A DNA stretch of 50,672 nucleotides from an uncultured Ferrovum sp. (GTDB lineage Bacteria; Pseudomonadota; Gammaproteobacteria; Burkholderiales; Ferrovaceae), in NCBI GenBank assembly GCA_903863375.1, contig CAIPBT010000072.1, forward strand, positions 1-50,672, in the 5' to 3' direction. How positions within the stretch are numbered: the stretch's first letter is position 1; each line of letters opens with the position of its first letter. Made by a program: the position numbers and the translations under genes. The notes under the pieces were generated by a model. The model did not search any database. It was not told where the DNA came from and saw only the letters and a list, made by a program, of their open reading frames with translations. Below are positions 1 through 7,840 of this stretch, piece after piece.

Positions 1-1477
1 GGCGACGGTAGTGCTCTCGGAAGCCAGGGCGCTCGACCGGTTGCGCAGACCAGATGCCGGCCTGATCGCCCTGCCCGACCCCCTCAAAGAAGGCCCGCAT
101 GGTATCGAAGCGCGACTTGTTGCCCATAGCGGCGTTCACCACCTGGGCGAGCGAACCCGCTCCGGCGATTCCCATCAGGGGCCGTGCCGAGATCAGGTTG
201 GTGAAATACAGGGCAGGAATGGCACGCTGCTTGGCTTCCTGCACCACCGGGGTAGTACCAATCGCAAGATCGGGTTTCCACTCGGAGAGTGCCGCCAGGT
301 CATGCTGCAGGGACGCCCGGAACTGGACGTGCACCCCGCGCGTCTCCAGCCAGTCGCGGTCACTGTCGGACCAGGGCGTGCGCGGACAGGCCGTCCCGAC
401 GTACCGCACATCCGCGCCACTTTCCACCAGCAGGCGCGCCACGAGCAGCTCGGAGCCCTCGTAGCCGGACAGGGTGATGCGGCCCTGGATGGGCGCGCGG
501 TCGAGCGCCGCCCGGATCAGGGGCAAGAAGCGCTGCTGGGCTTCCGCCACTTCGGCAGCGGGCACGGCACAGGCCTTGCCAATCGCGGCCAGCCAGTCAC
601 GGGTGCCGTCCACGCCGACCGGTGCCGATCCCACGATGCTGCGCCCGGCCGCGCTGAACTCGCGCACGGATGCCGTGTAAAATGGATGGATGGCTGCCAC
701 TGTCGCACAATCCAGCGCGGCATAGAGCTCGCGCCATTCGCGGGTTGGCACCACCGGCCCGGCAGACAGTCCGAGTGGCTCCAGCAACATGCCGATGCCA
801 ACCGGATCGGCCGGGAACATTTCGCCCAGCAGGGTCACGGTGGGACGTTCGCTCAGCCCCTGGCGTGGTGCCGGGACCGGCCCGGCGGCCACTTCCTGGC
901 GGGCGTAGCGCAGCATGGCACCGGCCAGCACATCCTTGGCTTCGGCATGGGTCGGAATGCCAAAGCCGGGCACATCGATGCCGATGATGCGCACCCCGTT
1001 GATCTCCTTGGGCAGCAGCTGCAGCGGCACACCAGAGGCGGTCGGCACACAGAGATTGGTCACCACCACGGTGTCAAAACGGGCCGGATCGGCGAGGGCA
1101 AACACGGCTTCGCGGATGTCTTCGAACAGCTTCCCGGTGACCAGCGTCTCGGAGTTGAAGGGCACATAGCCCACGCTGCGTTTGGCACCATAAAAATGCG
1201 AGGTAAAGGTCAGGCCATAGACGCAGCATGCCGATCCGGACAGGACCGTGGCGGTGCGGCGCATGCGCAGCCCCACCCGCAGCGACCCGAAGGCCGGGCA
1301 CATGCTTTGCGGCTGATCATGCGGTCCAACCGGATAGTCTGCGGCATAGCCGGCCAGCAGCTCACCTTTGCCGGCAGCGATGGCGGCTGCGTGCAGACGC
1401 TGGTCTGCCGAGTGGCAGGCGCCGTCGGTGGCTGCCACTTGTGGAGCGGCCGGCTGCGAGGAGGAGGGAGTGTCCAT
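1..1477 (-). CDS. bchY: Chlorophyllide a reductase subunit Y (3' end cut by window edge)
   Basis: BchY and BchZ form the catalytic NifDK-like core of chlorophyllide a oxidoreductase, which reduces ring B of chlorophyllide a with electrons from BchX. About 492 codons are present with no stop, so only a short C-terminus is missing to the left. Translation shows the family motifs QSMCPAFGSLRVG (Cys60), SGSACCVYGLTF (Cys84-Cys85) and a conserved TNLCVPTASGVPL segment; these cysteines are the expected Fe-S cluster ligands. The ATG at 1477 lies 12 nt after the bchX stop (1489), so the two are co-transcribed. The order bchC-bchX-bchY predicts bchZ, and often puf genes, beyond the left edge; that part is inference. 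Identity is clear. Confidence 0.95.
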   Translation of the reverse strand, partial: MDTPSSSQPAAPQVAATDGACHSADQRLHAAAIAAGKGELLAGYAADYPVGPHDQPQSMCPAFGSLRVGLRMRRTATVLSGSACCVYGLTFTSHFYGAKRSVGYVPFNSETLVTGKLFEDIREAVFALADPARFDTVVVTNLCVPTASGVPLQLLPKEINGVRIIGIDVPGFGIPTHAEAKDVLAGAMLRYARQEVAAGPVPAPRQGLSERPTVTLLGEMFPADPVGIGMLLEPLGLSAGPVVPTREWRELYAALDCATVAAIHPFYTASVREFSAAGRSIVGSAPVGVDGTRDWLAAIGKACAVPAAEVAEAQQRFLPLIRAALDRAPIQGRITLSGYEGSELLVARLLVESGADVRYVGTACPRTPWSDSDRDWLETRGVHVQFRASLQHDLAALSEWKPDLAIGTTPVVQEAKQRAIPALYFTNLISARPLMGIAGAGSLAQVVNAAMGNKSRFDTMRAFFEGVGQGDQAGIWSAQPVERPGFREHYRR

Positions 1478-1488
1478 GGGCGCCTCGC

Positions 1489-2505
1489 TCAGGCGTCGTC
1501 GTAAATGACTTCGAGCGAGGGCGTTTCCACCACGTCCTTGCCGCGCATGTCAGCCGGTGTCGCCGGTTGCAGCACCACACCGCGACCCACCGTCTCGCCT
1601 TTGAACAGACCCAGCAGTCCATCCTGGCTGAGCGGCGTGGGACGCAGGGGCGGCGCGTCGGCGACCTGCTGCGACAGGCCTGCGAACAGCGGGCCCCAGA
1701 CACTGTCGCGAGTACCGACAATCTCGTAGTTGGCGCTCTTGCGCCGGATGTCCTCGTCGGCCGGAATGGCCGCCAGAACCGGAATGCCGGCCGCATCGGC
1801 AAAGGCCTGGGCCTCGCCGGTACCGTCATCCTTGTTGATCACCAGACCCGCCACGCCGACGTTGCCGCCGAGCTTGCGGAAATATTCCACTGCCGAGCAG
1901 ACGTTGTTGGCCACATACAGCGACTGCAGGTCGTTGGAACCAACCACGATCACTTTCTGGCACATGTCGCGGGCAATCGGCAGGCCAAAGCCACCGCACA
2001 CCACATCGCCGAGGAAATCGAGCAGCACGTAGTCAAAGCCCCATTCATGGAAGCCCAGTTTTTCGAGCAGCTCGAAGCCATGAATGATGCCGCGGCCACC
2101 GCAGCCGCGCCCGACTTCGGGGCCGCCCAACTCCATCGCGAACACGCCATCGCGGATGAAGCACACGTCGCCGATCTCGACAGCCGCCCCTTCCAGTTTT
2201 TTACGGGCCGAGGTTTCGATGATGGTCGGGCAGGCCTTGCCGCCAAACAGCAGCGAGGTGGTATCCGACTTGGGATCACAGCCGATCAGCAGCACCCGCT
2301 TGCCCTGCTGGGCCATCATGTAAGAGAGGTTGGCGAGGGTGAAGCTCTTGCCGATGCCGCCCTTGCCATAGATGGCAATCACCTGCGTCTTGCTGGTCAC
2401 TTCCGTGGCCACCGGGGCATCCGGTTCGACAGCCGCTTCGCTCCGCAGGGCCTGCTGCAGGCCCTGCAGCGTCGGCTTCACTTGATTCAACACGTGCGTG
2501 CTCAT
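1489..2505 (-). CDS. bchX: Chlorophyllide a reductase iron protein subunit X
   Basis: NifH-like ATP-dependent reductase that passes electrons to BchYZ for ring-B reduction. The 338-residue protein has P-loop GKGGIGKS at residues 47-54, and the 4Fe-4S ligand segments GRGCGGRGI and [12 protein letters not shown]. It differs from BchL in this window by a longer N-terminal lead and the [12 protein letters not shown] version of the P-loop, both typical of BchX. I chose the ATG at 2505 because it overlaps the bchC stop as ATGA and has GGAGAG about 6 nt upstream; an in-frame start 12 codons earlier lies inside bchC and has no such support. Promoter: read from the bchC promoter. Confidence 0.96.
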   Translation of the reverse strand: MSTHVLNQVKPTLQGLQQALRSEAAVEPDAPVATEVTSKTQVIAIYGKGGIGKSFTLANLSYMMAQQGKRVLLIGCDPKSDTTSLLFGGKACPTIIETSARKKLEGAAVEIGDVCFIRDGVFAMELGGPEVGRGCGGRGIIHGFELLEKLGFHEWGFDYVLLDFLGDVVCGGFGLPIARDMCQKVIVVGSNDLQSLYVANNVCSAVEYFRKLGGNVGVAGLVINKDDGTGEAQAFADAAGIPVLAAIPADEDIRRKSANYEIVGTRDSVWGPLFAGLSQQVADAPPLRPTPLSQDGLLGLFKGETVGRGVVLQPATPADMRGKDVVETPSLEVIYDDA

Positions 2506-3467
2506 GCGGCATCTCTCCAGTCGAGAATCATCTTCAGACAAAGCGGATCGTTGAAGGCCGTGCGATAGGCAGACGGTGCCCGCACGGCAACCTCACGATG
2601 GGTGATCAGGTCTTCCAGGGACAGGCGACCGGCGCCCACGAGGTCCAGCACGGCCTGCAGGTCTGCCGGGGCCCATTCGGCGGCCACGCGCAGGCTGGCC
2701 TCACGCATGAAGGCCGGCGGAAAGCCAAAGGACAGGCGGCCAGAGTAGAAGCCTGCCAGGACCACGGTGCCACCTTTGGCGAGCCGCAGGATCAGCTGGT
2801 CCAGAATCTGGTCGTCGCCACTGACATCGACGATGCGGCGGTAATCGTGACGCGTATCCTGCTCTGCCGTGATCACCGGGTAAGCTCCCGGGGCGCCACA
2901 GCGACCCGCCTGGCGTTCCCAGACTGTGGGCTGCCCCCCGAGCGCCACCACCATGCGCGCGACCAGGCGTCCCAGCACGCCATGACCAATCACCAGGTCG
3001 GGCAAACCAGGGCCGGCGACCGTGATGGCATGCCAGGCGGTCGCGGCAAGCGCCAGCAGCACCCCCTGCTCGCCATCCGCCGTATCGGCCAGGGGCTTGG
3101 GCAGCCGCACGACCCGGTCGGCGGCGGTCACCAGATGACTGGCAGCCCCGCCGAACAGGCCCTTCACTTCACCGAAGCAGCGTGCACCCGGCACAAACAC
3201 GGCATCGCCTGCCCGAAAACCGGTCGAGGCATCGGCACTCAACACGGTACCGACCGACTCGTAGCCCGGCACCAGCGGGTAGCCAAGACCAGGAAACGGC
3301 GGCATCCGGCCGTTCCAGAGCAGGCGCTCCGTGCCGGTGCTGATGCCACTGAAGTGCACCTGCACCAGCAGGTCCTTTTCCCCGGCCCGGTCCAGCGGCA
3401 GGTACTGCAGGCTCAAGGCTTCCGGCGCCTCAAGGACCACCGCCAGTGTCTGCATTGCTGTGTGCAT
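2502..3467 (-). CDS. bchC: 3-hydroxyethyl bacteriochlorophyllide a dehydrogenase
   Basis: Oxidises the C3 1-hydroxyethyl group to acetyl, a late step in bacteriochlorophyllide a synthesis. The 321-residue protein is a medium-chain dehydrogenase: it has the N-terminal STGTERLLWNGRMPPFPGLGYPLVPGYESVG region (residues roughly 44-74), which is diagnostic for BchC, and a later Rossmann segment with VIGHGVLGRLVARM. The ATG at 3467 has a GGGGAG motif 5 nt upstream; a second Met four codons on is less well placed. It is the first gene of the bchCXY unit and sits behind a promoter carrying two PpsR-type boxes, so light/oxygen control is expected. The upstream crtF ends 216 bp away. Confidence 0.95.
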   Translation of the reverse strand: MHTAMQTLAVVLEAPEALSLQYLPLDRAGEKDLLVQVHFSGISTGTERLLWNGRMPPFPGLGYPLVPGYESVGTVLSADASTGFRAGDAVFVPGARCFGEVKGLFGGAASHLVTAADRVVRLPKPLADTADGEQGVLLALAATAWHAITVAGPGLPDLVIGHGVLGRLVARMVVALGGQPTVWERQAGRCGAPGAYPVITAEQDTRHDYRRIVDVSGDDQILDQLILRLAKGGTVVLAGFYSGRLSFGFPPAFMREASLRVAAEWAPADLQAVLDLVGAGRLSLEDLITHREVAVRAPSAYRTAFNDPLCLKMILDWRDAA

Positions 3468-3587
3468 CGCTCTCCCCCCCCCTGTTCCGCTGCACCCGTT
3501 CCTGCTGCACCGGATCCTGCACTGACTGCGGCAAAGTCCCTCGGGATCTTCACGGCTGGGTTTTACTTTGTTCTGGTCAACTCATGC

Positions 3588-3605
3588 TGTCAGTGTACTC
3601 GGACG
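3588..3605. promoter_or_regulatory. Near-consensus PpsR/CrtJ box over the bchC -10
   Basis: TGT-N12-ACG, one base off the TGT-N12-ACA consensus. It overlaps the -10 element and is exactly 8 bp from the perfect box at 3614-3631, the usual spacing of cooperative tandem CrtJ/PpsR sites. The placement makes it credible despite the mismatch. Confidence 0.6.
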
Positions 3606-3619
3606 ACCTCATGTGTCAA
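3592..3619 (-). promoter_or_regulatory. Sigma70-type promoter for bchC
   Basis: On the minus strand, TTGACA (complement of 3614-3619) is followed after 16 bp by TACACT (complement of 3592-3597). The -35 is perfect and the -10 matches four of six consensus bases. Each hexamer is covered by a PpsR-type box, the layout known for the bchC promoter of Rhodobacter. Transcription would start near 3585, giving a leader of about 120 nt before bchC. Confidence 0.7.
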
Positions 3620-3631
3620 CTACGCTTAACA
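3614..3631. promoter_or_regulatory. PpsR/CrtJ box over the bchC -35
   Basis: Perfect TGT-N12-ACA (TGTCAACTACGCTTAACA). It contains the -35 TTGACA of the bchC promoter on the minus strand, so bound PpsR would exclude RNA polymerase. Confidence 0.75.
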
Positions 3632-3683
3632 TCTTTTTTTCTCAAGATCTGTCAGAAAATCTGGACTCGTCGCTTTACGCGCG

Positions 3684-4859
3684 TTAGACAGGCGTCGCGG
3701 CAACGCGCGCCTCGATCAGCGAAGCCTGCAGGGGAATGGCAGTGGCGTGCTGACGTACGGCCGCAAAACCGGCCTCTAGCAGCAGTTCCCGATAGCGCTC
3801 GAAACGCCGTGGCCGACCGCTGCCCATCGCCAGGAAATAGAGGCCGAAGTACGCGTCGCCCATCGGCTCGGCCCCAGGGGTGCCGGCCAGCGGTTCGGCG
3901 ATGAGCAGCACGCCGCCGGGCGGCAGCGCCTGAAACACGGCGCGCAACAGGGCACGGACGACGTCGTCGTGGTGGTCATGCAACACCCGGACAAGGGTGA
4001 TCAGATCAGCCCCGCGCGGCAGCGGCGTGACGCGGAAATCGCCAGCGTGCCGGTGCAGGCGGCCGGCGCATTCCGGGGGTAGCGGCTGGTCCGTGCTGCG
4101 GGCACTGACGGCCGGCAGATCGAACACCCATCCTTGCAGGCGCGGATGACGACGCAAGGCTTCGCGGACAAACGCCCCCTCCCCGCCGCCGACATCGAGC
4201 AGGGTGCGGTGTCGGCCAACGGGATAGGCGTCCAGCACCTGATCAGCCACCAGCACCTGCGACACCGTCATGAGGTGGCTGTAATCGGCCACCTGGGGTC
4301 GCTGCCCCTCTGCCGCCCCCAGGGATTCAGGGGGCGCGTCGACATAGGACCAGTACGAGGCCAGGCCGGTCGTTTCCTGACCCTGCAGCAGCGCTACGGG
4401 GTCCTGCAGGTCGCGATAGAACAGGGCATGGTGGCGCACCATGCCGACCACCGCCGGGTTGTCGAGCAGGGCGGCGCCGAGCGGCCCCAGCCGGAAGCTG
4501 TCCGGAGCGGCCATCGCCAGCAGGCGCAGGGCCACGGCAGCGCGCAGCAACACCGCGCAGCGTTCCGGCTCCAACTGGCAATGCCTGGCCAGGGCTGACA
4601 AGGGCAGCGGCCCGCCCGCCAATGGGGAAAACAGGTCGAGACGAACGCAGGCCTGCAGGATCTGGCTGTAGACAAACCCTGCATTCAGGTCGAACAGGGC
4701 GCGCGCATGACGACGGGCAATCCAGCGCGTCAGCGGAAACCGTCCCGCCCAGCGCCGAAAAACCGGATCGCCAGCCAGACGATCGCGCCAGGCTAGCCAG
4801 ACCCCGGGCCAGTCGCGGGCGCGCCCGAAGGCCATCGGCCGGGCCGATCCGCCAGTCAT
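3684..4859 (-). CDS. crtF: Demethylspheroidene/hydroxyneurosporene O-methyltransferase
   Basis: SAM-dependent methyltransferase that methylates the C1 hydroxyl placed by CrtC on acyclic carotenoids. The 391-residue protein has an N-terminal helical dimerisation region (FDLNAGFVYSQILQACVRLDLF, then a winged-helix-like stretch) and a C-terminal Rossmann domain with the SAM motif LLDVGGGEGAFV, a D-x-P segment (VFDLPAV) and the RVLHDHHDD motif typical of this methyltransferase class. The ATG at 4859 begins MTGGSARPM; there is no strong ribosome-binding site. The frame stays open upstream into crtE, so a TTG start about 12 codons earlier is possible. It follows crtE by 52 bp in the same direction and probably shares its promoter. 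Confidence 0.93.
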   Translation of the reverse strand: MTGGSARPMAFGRARDWPGVWLAWRDRLAGDPVFRRWAGRFPLTRWIARRHARALFDLNAGFVYSQILQACVRLDLFSPLAGGPLPLSALARHCQLEPERCAVLLRAAVALRLLAMAAPDSFRLGPLGAALLDNPAVVGMVRHHALFYRDLQDPVALLQGQETTGLASYWSYVDAPPESLGAAEGQRPQVADYSHLMTVSQVLVADQVLDAYPVGRHRTLLDVGGGEGAFVREALRRHPRLQGWVFDLPAVSARSTDQPLPPECAGRLHRHAGDFRVTPLPRGADLITLVRVLHDHHDDVVRALLRAVFQALPPGGVLLIAEPLAGTPGAEPMGDAYFGLYFLAMGSGRPRRFERYRELLLEAGFAAVRQHATAIPLQASLIEARVAATPV

Positions 4860-4911
4860 CCGGCGGCCAGACTGGCCGACAACCGACCGCCACAAGCCAT
4901 GGCCAGCGGGC

Positions 4912-5781
4912 TCAGGCCGCCACCACGCGCAGGGGTTCCGGAACCAGGCGCGCGGCTTCCACCCGCAGTTGCGCCTGCATGGCGGCGCGCCCAGGGCACG
5001 GCGGAACCGAATCAGCACACGCATCCACCAGCCGACCGAAGTGCACCAGGGCACCGGCCAGACCATGATCCATCACCATGCTGGGCCGGCCCAGCGCGAG
5101 GTCGCGCCCGACCGGCTTGCCCAGCACGGCCTCATCACCAGCGGCATCGGAAATGTCGTCTGCCACCTGGTAACAGGCACCGAGCACCTCGCCCATCCGA
5201 CGCCAGGGTGCCGGATCGACGCCAGCGGCAGCCGCACCAAGCTCGGCCGCCCCGGCAAACAGCGCAGCCGTCTTGCAACGCTGATATTCCTCGGTATCGA
5301 TGGCCGGCTCGCACTCCCAGGCCTGCCCAGCCACGATGCCGTTAGGCATGCCCACCGCCCGTCCCAGGGTCAACACCAGACCAACCAGCAGATCGGAGCG
5401 GGTTGCTGCCGCACGCGCCACATGCTGGAAGGCCAGCACAATCAGGGCATCGCCGGCCAGAACCGCCAGCCGTTCGCCGAACAGACGGTGTACCGAAGGA
5501 CGACCGCGACGCGAACTGGCGTCATCGAAACAGGGCAGATCGTCATGCACCAGCGACGCGCAATGCAGCAGTTCGACGGCAGCAGCGGCGCCCTCGGCCA
5601 CCTGCAGGTCTTGCGCTCCGCAGGCCTTCGCCACGGCAAGGCACAGGCGCGGCCGCACCCAGGCGCCGCCCGGCAGGACCGCGAAACGCATGGCGTCGGC
5701 AAGACCTGGCGGCGGGTTGCCGGATTCGGCAAACGCCAAGGCATTGAGCAGTGATCGTTCCACCAGACTGGCAGCTTCCAT
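4912..5781 (-). CDS. crtE: Geranylgeranyl diphosphate synthase
   Basis: Chain-elongating prenyltransferase making C20 GGPP for carotenoids and for the bacteriochlorophyll tail. The 289-residue protein has the first aspartate-rich motif in HDDLPCFDD, the conserved GGAWVRPRL/basic patch ahead of it, and the second aspartate-rich motif in QVADDISDAAGD. The ATG at 5781 (MEAASLVERS) fits the family; an in-frame start 43 codons earlier would add an unconserved lead. It is read away from crtD, with a 254-bp region between them that contains two perfect PpsR boxes. Confidence 0.94.
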   Translation of the reverse strand: MEAASLVERSLLNALAFAESGNPPPGLADAMRFAVLPGGAWVRPRLCLAVAKACGAQDLQVAEGAAAAVELLHCASLVHDDLPCFDDASSRRGRPSVHRLFGERLAVLAGDALIVLAFQHVARAAATRSDLLVGLVLTLGRAVGMPNGIVAGQAWECEPAIDTEEYQRCKTAALFAGAAELGAAAAGVDPAPWRRMGEVLGACYQVADDISDAAGDEAVLGKPVGRDLALGRPSMVMDHGLAGALVHFGRLVDACADSVPPCPGRAAMQAQLRVEAARLVPEPLRVVAA

Positions 5782-5966
5782 GACACCCCCGGACAGTAAG
5801 GACGCGAAAGGATTTTTGGCGTCGCGCGATGACGGCGCGTCGCGTGATGGTTCAGGTTCCCGGAACCCTTCACAGTCCGGCAACACGAGCAGGCGGGACA
5901 GCCCTTGCAAGCAGTTTCAAGCGCAGAATCCGACAGGCTCAGGCATATTGCTCAGGCAGCCCAGAT

Positions 5967-5984
5967 TGTCATCGCGATACGACA
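5967..5984. promoter_or_regulatory. PpsR/CrtJ box 1, crtE-crtD control region
   Basis: Perfect palindrome-type TGT-N12-ACA (TGTCATCGCGATACGACA), with symmetry extending to TGTC/GACA. It lies between the divergent crtE and crtD genes, 7 bp from a second box, and could serve both directions. Confidence 0.75.
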
Positions 5985-5991
5985 AACTGCC

Positions 5992-6009
5992 TGTAAACTA
6001 ATATAGACA
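5992..6009. promoter_or_regulatory. PpsR/CrtJ box 2, crtE-crtD control region
   Basis: Perfect TGT-N12-ACA (TGTAAACTAATATAGACA) with an AT-rich centre that may also include promoter hexamers. It lies 26 bp upstream of the crtD ATG. I could not assign -35/-10 boxes with confidence for either direction in this 254-bp gap; the rest of the gap shows nothing else. Confidence 0.72.
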
Positions 6010-6035
6010 CTTTAAGCGCGTCAGGTCAACAAGAC

Positions 6036-7817
6036 ATGAGAGCAGAACCCACCCTCGTTGTTGGCGCCGGCATCGGCGGCCTCGCAGCCGCCCTGACCCT
6101 GGCGGCCGCTGGCCAGCCGGTCACCCTGCTGGAGGCAGCCGCCGTCCCCGGCGGTCGCATGCGTACCGCTGCCCCGGGCGGGCAAGCGGTGGATGCCGGC
6201 CCAACGGTAATGACGCTGGTCCGGGTATTTGCCGCCCTTTACGAAGCGCTGGGAGAACGGCTGGAAGACCATGTCACCCTCGAGCCGCTCGACATCCTGG
6301 CCCGTCATGCCTGGGCCGATGGCAGTCGCCTCGACCTGCACGCCGATCCGCACGCGTCGCGCGCGGCCATCGAGGCCTTTGCCGGCGCCGCTGCCGGCCG
6401 CGGGTTTGACCAGTTCCTGCGCACGGCCAGACGGCTGCAGCACGGCCTGGGCGAGCATTTCATGGAGGCGCAGCGGCCCAGCCTGCTGGGCTTTGCCGCC
6501 CGCCTCGGACCCTGGCAGGCCTGGCGCCTGCGCGCCGGCTCACCCTTCCGCACCCTGTGGCAGGCCTTGGGTGACTACTTTCCCGATCCGCGGCTGCGCC
6601 AGCTGTTCGGGCGCTATGCCACCTATGTCGGCTCGTCTCCCTTTGAAGCGCCCGCCGTGCTGATGCTGATCGCACAGGTCGAGATGGCTGGGGTGTCGGG
6701 CGTCCGCGGCGGCATGACCCGCCTTGCGCATGCCTTGGCCGAACTGGCCCAGCGCCATGGCGTGGAGATTCACTACAACCGCAGCGTGCGCGAAATCGAG
6801 GTGCGCAACGGTGTCGCGCGCGGCGTGATCTGCAGCGACGGCACCCGTTTCCCGGCCGAGGCGGTGATTTTCAACGGCGACCCGAATGCCCTGGAACTGG
6901 GCCTGCTGGGACCTGGCGTGCGCGGCGCCACACCGGCCTCACGCCCCCGTCAGGCCTCGCTTTCGGCCCTGACCCATGCGTGGCTGGCCCGTCCCAGCGG
7001 GTTTGAGCTGGCGCACCACACGGTTTTCTTTTCCGACGACTATCCGCGCGAATTTGAACAGATCTTCCGGCAGAACCGGATGCCGGATGCGCCTAGTGTC
7101 TACCTCTGCGCCCAGGATCGTGGACTGCTCACCGGCCACCATCCGGCCAGCAGCGCAACAGACGGCAACGAACGGCTGTTTGCCATCATCAACGCCCCGG
7201 CGCCCGGCGTGGACGAGGCCGGCCGGCCCAGGCCGGGACCGACGCCGGCTGCCTGCCAGGAAACCCGGGACGCCGCCCTGCAGCTGCTCACTCGATGTGG
7301 CCTGCAGCTGGCGATCGAGGCAGAAGTGCAGACCACACCGGGCGACTTTGCCGATCGCTTCCCCGGTAGCGGTGGCGCCATTTATGGCGCAGCCTGTCAC
7401 GGCTGGTCGGCACCATTCCGGCGACCTGGCGCGCGCACTGCCGTGTCGGGACTCTACCTTGCCGGCGGCGGGGTGCATCCAGGCCCAGGCGTACCGATGG
7501 TTGCATTGTCCGGATTGCTGGCCGCCGAAGCCCTGATCTTTGACTACGGCCATGCTGCGCTGACCCCGGGCAAGCGTCGCAAACCCCGTTCGACGGTGCC
7601 GGCCGACAAGGCCACCACCATCGTCCGGCCGACCGTACCCGAGCCGGTGGGTGAGCCCCTGCCGGAGTCCTTCGCGGCAGGCGGCCGCGACGGCGCGGTG
7701 GGTCTTGCCCGGTCGGGCATGCCGCCTGCCCAGGTGGTGGCCACCGAACGACCGGCCGATGACAGACTGCCGCAGCCGCAGGCCGACCTGCGCCCATCGC
7801 GCACCGACGCCAGCTGA
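6036..7817 (+). CDS. crtD: Hydroxyneurosporene/methoxyneurosporene C3,4-desaturase with long C-terminal tail
   Basis: FAD-dependent CrtI-family desaturase that introduces the 3,4 double bond into hydroxylated or methoxylated acyclic carotenoids. The N-terminus has the dinucleotide-binding motif VVGAGIGGLAAAL followed by PGGRM; the C-terminal family signature GGGVHPGPGVPMVALSG lies near residues 480-496. The core ends near residue 505, the usual CrtD length. A further ~88 residues, rich in Pro, Arg and Ala, have no recognisable domain. Its place beside crtC and crtE/crtF, and the divergence from the crtI in this window, support CrtD over CrtI. Start ATG at 6036 lies just past two PpsR boxes. 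crtC follows after 23 bp. Confidence 0.92.
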   Translation: MRAEPTLVVGAGIGGLAAALTLAAAGQPVTLLEAAAVPGGRMRTAAPGGQAVDAGPTVMTLVRVFAALYEALGERLEDHVTLEPLDILARHAWADGSRLDLHADPHASRAAIEAFAGAAAGRGFDQFLRTARRLQHGLGEHFMEAQRPSLLGFAARLGPWQAWRLRAGSPFRTLWQALGDYFPDPRLRQLFGRYATYVGSSPFEAPAVLMLIAQVEMAGVSGVRGGMTRLAHALAELAQRHGVEIHYNRSVREIEVRNGVARGVICSDGTRFPAEAVIFNGDPNALELGLLGPGVRGATPASRPRQASLSALTHAWLARPSGFELAHHTVFFSDDYPREFEQIFRQNRMPDAPSVYLCAQDRGLLTGHHPASSATDGNERLFAIINAPAPGVDEAGRPRPGPTPAACQETRDAALQLLTRCGLQLAIEAEVQTTPGDFADRFPGSGGAIYGAACHGWSAPFRRPGARTAVSGLYLAGGGVHPGPGVPMVALSGLLAAEALIFDYGHAALTPGKRRKPRSTVPADKATTIVRPTVPEPVGEPLPESFAAGGRDGAVGLARSGMPPAQVVATERPADDRLPQPQADLRPSRTDAS

Positions 7818-7840
7818 GCGACGCCTGCCAGACGCCCCCC

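Noticed and set aside
11-1504. A 497-codon plus-strand open frame at the left edge
   Set aside because: It is antisense to bchY, whose translation gives clear family motifs; GC-rich codon use keeps the opposite strand open.
1228-2568. A long plus-strand open frame over bchX
   Set aside because: BchX on the other strand is certain; the frame is a shadow.
3631-3645. Terminator between crtF and bchC (run of T on the plus strand)
   Set aside because: No paired stem precedes it in either direction; it more likely is part of the AT-rich bchC promoter region.
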